A DNA stretch of 64,000 bases from Paraburkholderia tuberum STM678 (GTDB lineage: Bacteria > Pseudomonadota > Gammaproteobacteria > Burkholderiales > Burkholderiaceae). Below the pieces are notes generated by a model, which saw nothing but the letters and a program-made list of their open reading frames with translations, did no database searches and was not told the DNA's origin. Location of the stretch: positions 177,296 through 241,295 of the forward strand of contig NZ_CADFGP010000005.1 of NCBI RefSeq assembly GCF_902833905.1, given 5' to 3'. Both the position numbers and the translations under genes were made by a program. Positions 50,688-58,662 of this stretch are shown piece after piece (positions within the stretch are counted from its first letter, which is position 1; every line of letters starts with the position of its first letter).

Positions 50688-51299
50688 ATGAACGATATTT
50701 CCGCCGAATCGATGCAGCCCACGCTGAGCGGCTCGTTCGTCGAGCTGCGGCCGCTGCGCGAGGAGCACGCGCAGGCCCTCGTCGACGCCGCCGCCGACGG
50801 GCAACTGTGGGACATGAAGCTGACCGTCGTGCCGGGCCCGGCGACGATCGACGCCTATATCGCCACCGCGCTCGCCGGCCGTGCGGCCGGCAAGGTGATG
50901 CCGTTCGTGATCGTGCGGCGCGACGAGGATGACCGTGCTGGCCGGATCGTCGGCAGTACGCGGTTCTGGAAGATCGATCGCGCGAACCGCAAGCTCGAAA
51001 TCGGCCATACGTGGCTCGCCGCCTCGGCGCAGCGCTCGGTCGTGAACACCGAGGCGAAATATCTGCTGCTGTGCCACGCGTTCGACGTGATGCGCTGCGT
51101 GCGCGTGCAGTTCACGACCGACGAGCTCAACGACAAATCGCGCGCGGCGATCCTGCGCATCGGCGCGCAACAGGAAGGCATCGTGCGGCACGAGCGGATC
51201 ATGCCCGATGGGCGCAAGCGCAACTCGGTGCGCTTTAGCATCATCGACGACGAATGGCCGGCGGTGAAAGCGATGCTCGAAGCGAAGCTGGCGCGCTGA
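50688..51299 (+). CDS. GNAT-family N-acetyltransferase
   Basis: 203 residues of the RimJ/RimL-like acetyltransferase type (FVELRPLREEHAQALVDAAA, VGSTRFWKIDRANRKLEIGH, then FDVMRCVRVQFTTDELNDKS and AAILRIGAQQEGIVRHERIM). Acceptor unknown. The first ATG follows the upstream terminator with no ribosome-binding site; Met9 (50712) is an alternative start, also without a clear site. Convergent with kdgT. Confidence 0.87.
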   Translation: MNDISAESMQPTLSGSFVELRPLREEHAQALVDAAADGQLWDMKLTVVPGPATIDAYIATALAGRAAGKVMPFVIVRRDEDDRAGRIVGSTRFWKIDRANRKLEIGHTWLAASAQRSVVNTEAKYLLLCHAFDVMRCVRVQFTTDELNDKSRAAILRIGAQQEGIVRHERIMPDGRKRNSVRFSIIDDEWPAVKAMLEAKLAR

Positions 51300-51330
51300 G
51301 CGGCGCGCCGGCTTCCTGCTACCGACTCAG

Positions 51331-52353
51331 TCAAACCGGCGCATCGCGCTGCTCGTTGAGCGGCGCCGCCTGCGTCGCGGTGGCGAACTCCTCGCGCAGC
51401 GCGTCGCGCGCACGATGCCGGCGCACCCACAGCGCCGTGAGGATCGGCACCAGAATCGCGGTCACGAGGCAAGCGGTGGCGACCATCGCGGTCGCGGCCG
51501 GCACCAGCGGTTTGAAGCTCGGAATCATGTCGGCGATGATCGCCGGATTCGCGACCGCGGCCCCTGCCGTCGACGACGCCGCCAGCCCCGCCGCGCCATT
51601 GCCGCCGGCAATCCAGCGATCGGCGAGAATCAGCGGCACGCCAGTCACGACGATCACGCCAAGCCCCAGCACGATGCCCGGCAGGCCGCTCGTGACGATC
51701 ACGTTCAGATCGATGCCGTTGCCGAGCGCAAAGCCGAAAAACGGAATCAGCGGATGCACGCAGCGGCCGAACAGCTCGCGCAGCTCGCTATCGAAGTTGC
51801 CGAGCGCAAACCCGATCAGAAACGGCAGCACCGCGCCGACGAACAGGCGCGGCTCGAAGAACGCGACCCCCGTCGCACCCAGAATGATCATGCTGATCAG
51901 CGGCCCCGATTCGACCGACATCAGCACGAACGCGCCCGCCTCTTCCTTCGTGCCGTACTGTTGCATCACGGCCGCGTACAGCCCGCCGTTGGTCATGTCC
52001 ATCGACGTAGTGATCGCGAGCATCGACAGTCCCGCGAACAGCCCGGTCTTGATGCCATCGATCGGAATGAAGCGCGCCGCGATCAGCGTGACGATCCACG
52101 CGACCAGCATCTTGGTGGCGAGCAGCGTGCCCGACTTGCGCAGCACGGTGCCGGTCGCGCGCAGGTCGATCGTCGCGCCCATGCAGAAGAACCATACCGC
52201 GAGGATCGGCACGGTGCCGGTAATCAGGCCGTTGGTGAACGAGCCGAAGTATTTGCCCGCGCCCGGCGCGAACGTATGCACACAGGCGCCGAGTAGCAGC
52301 GGCACCAGCATCAGACCGCCAGGAATGCGGTCGATGGCCTTCTTGATCTTCAT
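51331..52353 (-). CDS. kdgT: 2-keto-3-deoxygluconate permease
   Basis: 340 residues, about ten hydrophobic segments, KdgT family. Begins [20 protein letters not shown], with conserved blocks [38 protein letters not shown] and [20 protein letters not shown]. Proton-coupled uptake of 2-keto-3-deoxygluconate and related products of pectin breakdown. ATG 52353 follows GGAGG; an upstream extension is arginine-rich and rejected. Divergent from kduI-kduD. Confidence 0.93.
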   Translation of the reverse strand: MKIKKAIDRIPGGLMLVPLLLGACVHTFAPGAGKYFGSFTNGLITGTVPILAVWFFCMGATIDLRATGTVLRKSGTLLATKMLVAWIVTLIAARFIPIDGIKTGLFAGLSMLAITTSMDMTNGGLYAAVMQQYGTKEEAGAFVLMSVESGPLISMIILGATGVAFFEPRLFVGAVLPFLIGFALGNFDSELRELFGRCVHPLIPFFGFALGNGIDLNVIVTSGLPGIVLGLGVIVVTGVPLILADRWIAGGNGAAGLAASSTAGAAVANPAIIADMIPSFKPLVPAATAMVATACLVTAILVPILTALWVRRHRARDALREEFATATQAAPLNEQRDAPV

Positions 52354-52458
52354 GCCTCCTCCATGGACGGTGACGTCCCGTTGACGGGCCAATGACCCGC
52401 GTTGGTGTCCCGTTCTACGCCGGGCTCTCCCTGTCCGGCGCAATATAGCATCACGAAA

Positions 52459-52572
52459 GGAACGCCGTTCCGTTTTATTTCTTAAACCTGACTATCGTTT
52501 ACCCGGTCGTTCGCGCTATGCGTTGCCAGCCGCGATCATCCGTCACAATATTTTCGGACCAGCGTTCCGAAA
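52459..52572. promoter_or_regulatory. Two palindromes in the kdgT / kduI divergent promoter, candidate KdgR sites
   Basis: GGAACG-C-CGTTCC is a perfect dyad at 52459-52471. A second dyad, TTTCGGA-N7-TCCGAAA, is at 52552-52572. Both contain CGTTCCG. They lie in the 293-bp gap between divergent genes of one pathway whose IclR-type regulator is encoded just downstream. Confidence 0.5.
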
Positions 52573-52646
52573 TCAAGATTCTGCGTTACAGTCTCGGGCA
52601 CGAGGAAGGCGGCGCCGCGCCCCGCATACCGACAGGAGAACGATCA

Positions 52647-53483
52647 ATGGACGTGAGACAGGCCATCAACAGCGAATACGCGAAGACGCTCGACACCACC
52701 GGGCTGCGTCGCGAGTTTCTGGTGGAGCAGATCTTCGAGCGCGATGCGTTGAAGCTCACGTACAGCCATATCGACCGGATCATCGTCGGTGGCGTGTGGC
52801 CGGTCGAGCGCGCGGTCGAAGTGCCGGGCTCGCTCGGCAAGGCGATCGGCGTCGACTATCTGCTCGAGCGGCGTGAACTCGGCGCGATCAACATCGGCGG
52901 CGACGGCTGGGTCGACGTCGACGGCACGCGCTACACGGTGCGCCGCGAAGAGGCGATCTATATCGGCAAGGGCGCGCAAGCGGTCGCGTTCGGTAGCGCC
53001 GACGCCACCCGGCCGGCGAAGTTCTATCTGAACTGCGCGCCCGCGCACACCAGCTATCCGACCCGCACGATCTCGCTCGACCAGGCCTCGCCCGAAACCC
53101 TCGGCGATCCGGCCACGAGCAACCGCCGCACCATCTACAAGTTCATCGTGCCCGACGTGCTGCCGACCTGCCAGCTGTCGATGGGCATGACGAAGCTCGA
53201 ACCGGGCAGCCTGTGGAACACGATGCCCTGCCACACGCACGAGCGCCGCATGGAAGTGTATTTCTACTTCGACGTCGCCGACGACGCCGCCGTCTTCCAC
53301 ATGATGGGTGAGCCGCACGAAACCCGGCACATCGTCGTGCGCAACGAGCAGGCGGTGATCTCGCCGAGCTGGTCGATCCATTCGGGCGTCGGCACGCGCG
53401 CGTACACGTTCATCTGGGGCATGGTCGGCGAGAACCAGGTGTTCGGCGACATGGACCATCTCGCGGTCCGCGAGCTGCGCTGA
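52647..53483 (+). CDS. kduI: 5-dehydro-4-deoxy-D-glucuronate isomerase
   Basis: 278 residues, the normal KduI length. The cupin metal site lies in [16 protein letters not shown], with DNA-encoded His-x-His-x4-Glu; [15 protein letters not shown] and [18 protein letters not shown] are family blocks. Converts the open-chain uronate product to 3-deoxy-D-glycero-2,5-hexodiulosonate, the substrate of KduD encoded 6 bp downstream. AGGAGA precedes the ATG at 52647. Confidence 0.95.
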   Translation: MDVRQAINSEYAKTLDTTGLRREFLVEQIFERDALKLTYSHIDRIIVGGVWPVERAVEVPGSLGKAIGVDYLLERRELGAINIGGDGWVDVDGTRYTVRREEAIYIGKGAQAVAFGSADATRPAKFYLNCAPAHTSYPTRTISLDQASPETLGDPATSNRRTIYKFIVPDVLPTCQLSMGMTKLEPGSLWNTMPCHTHERRMEVYFYFDVADDAAVFHMMGEPHETRHIVVRNEQAVISPSWSIHSGVGTRAYTFIWGMVGENQVFGDMDHLAVRELR

Positions 53484-53489
53484 GCGAAC

Positions 53490-54260
53490 ATGAGTCCGAA
53501 CACAGTGAACACTTTCGATCTGACCGGCAAGGTCGCCATCTTGACCGGCAGCAACACCGGCCTCGGCGCCGGCATGGCCGTCGCGCTCGCCGCGGCCGGC
53601 TGCGACATCGTCGGTGTCAGTCGCGCGGACGCGGGCACGACCGCCGCGCGCGTCGAGGCGCTCGGACGCCGCTTCGCCGACGTGCGCGCCGATCTCGCGT
53701 CGAGCGTTTCGGTCGACGACATCGTGCGTGCCGCGGTCGAAGCGTTCGGCCGCATCGACGTGCTCGTCAATAACGCAGGCATCATCCGTCGCGAAGACGC
53801 GCTCGAGTTCGGCGAAGACGACTGGGACGCGGTCATGGACGTGAATCTCAAGAGCCTGTTCTTCCTGTCGCAGGCCGCGGCGCGTCAGTTCGTGCGTCAG
53901 CAAAGCGGCGGCAAGATCATCAACGTCGCGTCGATGCTGTCGTTCCAGGGCGGCATCCGCGTCGCGTCGTACACCGCATCGAAAAGCGGCGTGCTCGGTC
54001 TGACGCGACTGCTCGCGAACGAATGGGCCGCGCGACGCATCAACGTGAACGCGATCGCGCCCGGCTATATGGCGACTGCGAACACCGTGGCGTTGCGCGA
54101 CGACGCGCAGCGCAACGAGGAGATACTCGGCCGCATTCCGGCCGGCCGCTGGGGCGTGCCCGACGATCTCGCGGGGCCGGTGGTTTTTCTCGCCTCGTCG
54201 GCGTCGGACTACGTGCATGGGCATACACTGGCGGTGGATGGCGGCTGGCTCGCGCGCTAG
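53490..54260 (+). CDS. kduD: 2-dehydro-3-deoxy-D-gluconate 5-dehydrogenase
   Basis: 256 residues, SDR family. Cofactor motif AILTGSNTGLGAGMAVALA, NNAGIIRREDALEFGEDDW (KduD-typical), catalytic Ser in NVASMLSFQGGIRV and Tyr-x-x-x-Lys in SYTASKSGVLGLTRLL. Reduces the 2,5-diketo intermediate from KduI to 2-keto-3-deoxygluconate. Follows kduI by 6 bp, in one operon. KDG kinase and aldolase are not in this window. Confidence 0.94.
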   Translation: MSPNTVNTFDLTGKVAILTGSNTGLGAGMAVALAAAGCDIVGVSRADAGTTAARVEALGRRFADVRADLASSVSVDDIVRAAVEAFGRIDVLVNNAGIIRREDALEFGEDDWDAVMDVNLKSLFFLSQAAARQFVRQQSGGKIINVASMLSFQGGIRVASYTASKSGVLGLTRLLANEWAARRINVNAIAPGYMATANTVALRDDAQRNEEILGRIPAGRWGVPDDLAGPVVFLASSASDYVHGHTLAVDGGWLAR

Positions 54261-54359
54261 GGACGGCACAAGCTCGCCACGAGTGCGCGCGACGCGCTAT
54301 GCTCTCGCGCCGGTGAGCATCGGCTCGATGCGGCAGCGGCGAGTTGGCACAGACAGGGA

Positions 54360-55310
54360 ATGACGGACATGGCGGCAACGGGAACACACAGGAATACTGC
54401 GAGGAATACTGCGAGGAACACTGCGCGCGACAAGACGCTCGACAAGGCGCTCGATAAGACCCGCGGCAAAGCCCGCAAGGAACCCGCCGGCGCAGCGTCG
54501 CTCGATGCGCACAGCGGTGAGCGCGGCGAATCGGCGTCGTCGATCGGGCGCGTGTTCGCGATTCTCGGCGCGATCGGCGACACCGGACAGATCGGCATCA
54601 GCGAGCTGTCGCAACGGCTCGGCATGTCGAAGACGACCGTGCATCGTGTGATTCAAACACTGAAGGCGCTCGGCTACGTGACCCAGGAAGTCGAAACCGA
54701 ACGCTATCGGCTGACGATCCGTCTGTTCGAGCTCGGCGCGAAAGCGCTCGAAAGCGTCGATCTGGTGCGCGAGGCCGACATCGAGATGCGCCGCATCGGC
54801 CAGATGACGCGCGAAGCGGTACACCTGGGCGCGTTCGACGACGACGCGATCATCTACATCCACAAGATCGACGCCGACTACGGGCTGCGCATGCAGTCCA
54901 GGATCGGCCGACGCAATCCGCTGCATAGCACGGCGATCGGCAAGGTGCTGCTCGCATGGATGGACCCGGCCGACGCGCGTGACGTGCTCTCGCACATCGA
55001 ATTTCGCAAGTCGACGCAAAAGACCCTGACCTGCGCCGAAGCGGTGTTGAGCATCCTGCCGCGCGTACGCGAGCAGGGCTACGGCGAGGACAACGAGGAG
55101 CAGGAAGAAGGCCTGCAATGCATCGCGGTGCCCGTGTTCGACCGCTTCGGCCGTGTGATCGCCGGTCTGTCGATTTCGTTTCCGACGATGCGCTGCGGTG
55201 CCGACACGAAGCAGCATTACGTCGCGTTGCTCAAAGAGGCCGGTCTCGCGATTTCGACGCGGCTCGGCTATCGCGAAGCGACCGCCCCGGAGCCCGCGGC
55301 CGCGCAGTAG
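54360..55310 (+). CDS. kdgR: IclR-family regulator, likely KdgR
   Basis: 316 residues. A basic, repetitive N-terminus (1-45, with RNTARNTARNTAR) comes before the HTH (about 60-115, IGISELSQRLGMSKTTVHRV), then an IclR effector domain (about 130-300, NPLHSTAIGKVLLAWMD). About 100 bp after kduD and in the same direction, so it probably controls kdu/kdgT and senses a ketodeoxyuronate. The N-terminal tail is longer than usual; ATG 54369 (MAATGTHRN) is an alternative start. Name by context. Confidence 0.85.
   Translation: MTDMAATGTHRNTARNTARNTARDKTLDKALDKTRGKARKEPAGAASLDAHSGERGESASSIGRVFAILGAIGDTGQIGISELSQRLGMSKTTVHRVIQTLKALGYVTQEVETERYRLTIRLFELGAKALESVDLVREADIEMRRIGQMTREAVHLGAFDDDAIIYIHKIDADYGLRMQSRIGRRNPLHSTAIGKVLLAWMDPADARDVLSHIEFRKSTQKTLTCAEAVLSILPRVREQGYGEDNEEQEEGLQCIAVPVFDRFGRVIAGLSISFPTMRCGADTKQHYVALLKEAGLAISTRLGYREATAPEPAAAQ
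54390..54425 (+). repeat. 12-bp tandem repeat, three copies, in the IclR gene
   Basis: AGGAATACTGCG twice and AGGAACACTGCG once (54390-54401, 54402-54413, 54414-54425), encoding repeats of Arg-Asn-Thr-Ala in the N-terminal tail. Confidence 0.8.
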
Positions 55311-55364
55311 GTTGCGCGCGCGATGCGTTTTTACCTATCCCACCGAAGCTTAAGACAAGCTGAT

Positions 55365-55387
55365 GACGCTACAGGTGTAGCGTCTTT
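55365..55387 (+). terminator. Rho-independent terminator after the IclR gene
   Basis: GACGCTAC (55365-55372) pairs with GTAGCGTC (55377-55384) around a 4-base AGGT loop, followed by TTT. Confidence 0.75.
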
Positions 55388-55809
55388 CCATCACGCTCGC
55401 CCGAGCGCACTACCGAACTTCTTACCCAGTCTGCAACCGAATGTATCTGCGCCGCATACATAAGCCAAAATTTGATGCGCTTCTTTTTTCAGCAATCGAG
55501 GCGCCGAAGCTTCGCTTCGAATCCATGCTTCGTCTGCCTTTCAATGCGTTTTTTTTCATAGACCCTTCAAGGGTTTGCCCGCGCGCTTGACAGTCGCCCG
55601 GCATTTCGACCCGTAACCCACGGCGCCTTCCCTCCTCGTTCATCGCACTCGCATCGACGTTTCGGCGCGAGCTCGGATCGACACGTCCTGTTACACACAA
55701 ACACACCGGTAATCGCGCCGCTCAGTAGAGTTCGGTTCAAACGAAAGCGGATCAGATCAAACGCTTCGCACGACAGGCACTCGCATCACAGATTTCAGGG
55801 AGCAACATC
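55388..55809. other. Intergenic region before the small lipoprotein gene
   Basis: About 420 bp, clearly AT-richer than the window average (e.g. GCGCTTCTTTTTTCAGC near 55480, GCGTTTTTTTTCATAG near 55543). No supported gene. It probably carries the promoter of the small exported genes that follow; a GGGAG site at 55799-55803 serves the next start. Confidence 0.5.
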
Positions 55810-55929
55810 ATGAAAAAAATCCTCGCATTGGTCATTCTTGCCGCCACGCTCGGTGGCGCGTTGAGCGGCTGCATCGTCGTCCCTGGCGATGATCATCCGC
55901 ATCATGACCACTACTACGAACGTTATTGA
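55810..55929 (+). CDS. 39-residue lipoprotein
   Basis: ATG 55810 to TGA 55929. The product has a clear lipoprotein signal, MKKILALVILAATLGGALSG, with the lipobox Cys21, and a His/Asp/Tyr-rich mature peptide of only 19 residues (IVVPGDDHPHHDHYYERY after the Cys). GGGAG precedes the start. Resembles small YmgG/entericidin-like lipoproteins in size only; not recognised. The His/Asp pattern is shared with the tail of the next protein. Confidence 0.65.
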   Translation: MKKILALVILAATLGGALSGCIVVPGDDHPHHDHYYERY

Positions 55930-56004
55930 TCGGGCCATCACGCGCAGTAGGTGCGCGTCCGGCTCGCCACTTCATCACAGACATCCACACAACAGAGAAC
56001 AATC

Positions 56005-56400
56005 ATGAGTCTTTCACGCAACCGCTGGGTATCGTTGACCGTCGTCGCGGGTCTCGCGATCGGCGCATCGACGGCCGCTTTCGCGCACGTCGATGTCGGT
56101 GTGAATATCGGCGTGCCGGGCATCGCGGTCGTGCCCGCCGTGGTCGAGGCTCCGCCGCCCGTCTATGTGCAGCCCGCGCCCGTCTATGCGCCTGCGCCGC
56201 CTCCCGCGGTCATAGTCGCTCCGGGCTGGTACGGCGAACGCTACTACGATGGTCATCGCTATTGGGAGCGTCGCCAGTGGGAGCGGCGCGAGTGGCAACG
56301 TCATCACGACGAATGGCGCGATGCACGCGGCCCGCACCGCGACTGGCACGACAACGGCTCGCACGGTCATGGTCATGACGATCGCGGGCATGACCATTGA
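56005..56400 (+). CDS. Exported protein with Pro-rich middle and His-rich tail
   Basis: 131 residues. Signal peptide (about 1-27, cleaved after AAFA). Mature part VDVGVNIGVPGIAVVPAVVE, a Pro/Val/Tyr-rich segment (48-70), a GWYGERYYDGHRYWERRQWE block and a His/Asp/Gly tail. This layout is common in periplasmic proteins of unknown function in Burkholderia. ATG 56005 was chosen by the signal peptide. Lies 75 bp after the 39-residue lipoprotein, same strand. Confidence 0.75.
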   Translation: MSLSRNRWVSLTVVAGLAIGASTAAFAHVDVGVNIGVPGIAVVPAVVEAPPPVYVQPAPVYAPAPPPAVIVAPGWYGERYYDGHRYWERRQWERREWQRHHDEWRDARGPHRDWHDNGSHGHGHDDRGHDH

Positions 56401-56475
56401 TAGACGGCAGGTGGCGTCCATCGCGCCACCGTGTCGCGCTTGCATTCGCGCCACCCCTTTGACAGGAGCGACGAC

Positions 56476-56724
56476 GTGCTACGCAAGGATCCGAGACGAG
56501 TAACCGCGCAGGTCGACGGCGCGCACATTTGCGCCGAATACAGCGAGCTGACCGGCCAGCTGTGCCTGCGCCAGGACGGCACGCTGGTGCGCGAATGGTT
56601 TCCACCGCATTCGTGGATGGCGATCGCGTCGGTGGCCGGCGCGCGCCACTGGGGCACGCGGCCAACCGACGACGAATTGCTCGCGCTGCTGCACAACGAA
56701 ATGGCGTTGCTGCGCGCGTCCTGA
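56476..56724 (+). CDS. Hypothetical 82-residue protein
   Basis: Starts with GTG 56476, which has AGGAG 7 bases upstream; the longer frame from 56431 has no such site. Product LRKDPRRVTAQVDGAHICAE, then LRQDGTLVREWFPPHSWMAI and GTRPTDDELLALLHNEMALL: soluble, no signal, Trp-containing. Family not recognised. Third positions are G/C-rich, supporting coding. Confidence 0.65.
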   Translation: MLRKDPRRVTAQVDGAHICAEYSELTGQLCLRQDGTLVREWFPPHSWMAIASVAGARHWGTRPTDDELLALLHNEMALLRAS

Positions 56725-56769
56725 GCGGTCGCGCGTTGTTCGAGCGTAGCGGCACGCCCGACGCCGCGC

Positions 56770-58152
56770 TCATTCGATCGCTATGGCGCCGACGTTTTCA
56801 TCGACCGATGCGTGATCGAGCGGCTCGCGCCGCATCATCAATACCACCCCGCCCGCCGCGATCACGGCCGGCACCGCGAGCAGGCTGAACACGGCGCCGA
56901 AGTGCCAGCCGAGCCCCATCAACGCCGCGCCGATGAGCGCGCCCGCCACGCCGCCGACGCGGCCGATTCCCAGCATCCACGCCACGCCCGTCGCGCGCGC
57001 CCGGGTCGGGTAGAAGCTCGCCGCGAGCGCCGACATCGACGTGACCGCGCTGGTCGCGACCGTGCCGGTCAGGAAGATCAGCGTCCCGAGCCAGACCTGA
57101 TGGCCGACGCCCCGCCCGACCAGCAACACGAGCGCGCCGACGAGGACATAGGTCAACGCGATCACGCGATGCCCGGCGAAGCGATCCATCACCCAGCCGA
57201 CGCACAGATTGCCGAGGATGCCCCCGAGCGGAAACAGCGACGTCATCAACGCGGCCTTTTCACCGGAGAAGCCGGTGTCCTTGAACAGCGTCGGCAGCCA
57301 GTTGGTCAGCAGATAGTAAATCAGTAGCCCCATGAAATAGGCGAGCCACAGCATCAGCGTGCCGAAGCGGTAGCGCGCCGACAGGATGATCGTGAGCGCC
57401 CATTGCGAACGTGCGTCGCCGGTATTGCGGCACACGTCGACCGCGAAAAAACGGCATCCGTCGAAGCGGTCGTGGGGCGCGATGCGTTGCAGGATTCGCG
57501 CGATCCGTTGATCGGCGCGCTTACGCACCGCGAGAAATTGCGCCGATTCCGGCAGAAACAGTATCAGCATCACGCTCAGCACGAGCGGACCGGCGCCGCC
57601 GGCGACCAGCACGCTCGGCCAGCCTAAATGCGGAATCAGCCATGCGGATGCGAGACCGCCGATCGCGAGACCGCCTGAAAAGCCGCAGAACATCGCATTG
57701 ACGGCGACCGCGCGAATCCGCGCGGGTGCGTACTCGGCCATCAGCGTGACCGCGTTGGGCATCGCCGCGCCGAGACCGAGGCCGGTGAAAAAGCGCAGCA
57801 AGGTCAGCGATTCGATCGAGCTCGCGCGGGCCGCCGCGAGACTCCACAGCCCGAAGAAGAACACCGACAGCACTAGCACCGTCTTGCGTCCGATGCGGTC
57901 CGCGCAGGGGCCGGCCGCGAGCGCGCCGATGCCGAGTCCCACCAGCGCCGCGCTCATCACCGGGCCGAGCGCGCTACGCGCGATACCCCACTGCTGCACG
58001 AGCGACGGCGCGATGAAGCCGACCGCGGCGGTGTCGAAACCGTCGGCGGCGACGACCAGAAAGCACAGCACCAGAATCGTCCATTGAAAAGGCGAGAAGC
58101 GCTGTCCGTCGATAAAGGCCTGCACGTCTACACTGCGTTCGGAGCGGCTCAT
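56770..58152 (-). CDS. MFS transporter, aromatic acid:H+ symporter (AAHS) type
   Basis: 460 residues, 12 hydrophobic segments. AAHS marks: ADGFDTAAVGFIAPSLVQQW in TM1, and the loop 2-3 motif GPCADRIGRKTVLVLS. GLGLGAAMPNAVTLMAEYAP and SLFPLGGILGNLCVGWVMDR also fit. The conserved Asp (about 37) in TM1 is present. Likely imports an aromatic or cyclic acid for the operon it closes. It follows the NIPSNAP gene by 171 bp on the same strand. Confidence 0.9.
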   Translation of the reverse strand: MSRSERSVDVQAFIDGQRFSPFQWTILVLCFLVVAADGFDTAAVGFIAPSLVQQWGIARSALGPVMSAALVGLGIGALAAGPCADRIGRKTVLVLSVFFFGLWSLAAARASSIESLTLLRFFTGLGLGAAMPNAVTLMAEYAPARIRAVAVNAMFCGFSGGLAIGGLASAWLIPHLGWPSVLVAGGAGPLVLSVMLILFLPESAQFLAVRKRADQRIARILQRIAPHDRFDGCRFFAVDVCRNTGDARSQWALTIILSARYRFGTLMLWLAYFMGLLIYYLLTNWLPTLFKDTGFSGEKAALMTSLFPLGGILGNLCVGWVMDRFAGHRVIALTYVLVGALVLLVGRGVGHQVWLGTLIFLTGTVATSAVTSMSALAASFYPTRARATGVAWMLGIGRVGGVAGALIGAALMGLGWHFGAVFSLLAVPAVIAAGGVVLMMRREPLDHASVDENVGAIAIE

Positions 58153-58323
58153 GTGCGTGCTCCTTTCAGCTGGTTCATTGCGATGTCTCCTTGAGATGAA
58201 GAGGTGTTTTCTTATGGTTCGAATTGCTGTTCAACGCGCGGACGCCGCGACGGTGGTCGCGACCGTGCTTGCGAGCGTCGCGCTGTCCGTTCGTTCATGC
58301 CTGTCTCCTCCTCGAACGGGCGG

Positions 58324-58662
58324 CTAGCGCAGCATCGTCAGCGTCCTGAAGTCGACTCGCCTGATGATGCGGCTCTCCTGCGCGACGATCAGATGCGCGG
58401 ACGCCTGCAGATACGCAGGCCACTCTGGATCGGCATCGCGCGCGGTGCGGCGCTGGTCGTAGTCGCCGATGCTCTCGTAGCCCCACAGATGCACGACCTG
58501 GTTCAGCACGCCGATATCGCTCATGTAAAAGCCGACTGGCGCGCCCAGATACTTGAGCTGAATCGGCATCGCGAGCCGGTCGAAAACGTCGATGAACTCC
58601 GTCATGCCGCGCGGACGGATCGTGTAGATGCGATGATCGACGAAAGGTTTGCCCTGGCTCAT
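58324..58662 (-). CDS. NIPSNAP-family protein
   Basis: 112 residues of the dimeric alpha/beta-barrel type. The start FVDHRIYTIRPRGMTEFIDV and QVVHLWGYESIGDYDQRR are NIPSNAP signatures. Often found in catabolic operons with unknown exact role. The start overlaps the flavoprotein stop (ATGA), so the two are coupled. The frame is open upstream only within that gene. Confidence 0.85.
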   Translation of the reverse strand: MSQGKPFVDHRIYTIRPRGMTEFIDVFDRLAMPIQLKYLGAPVGFYMSDIGVLNQVVHLWGYESIGDYDQRRTARDADPEWPAYLQASAHLIVAQESRIIRRVDFRTLTMLR

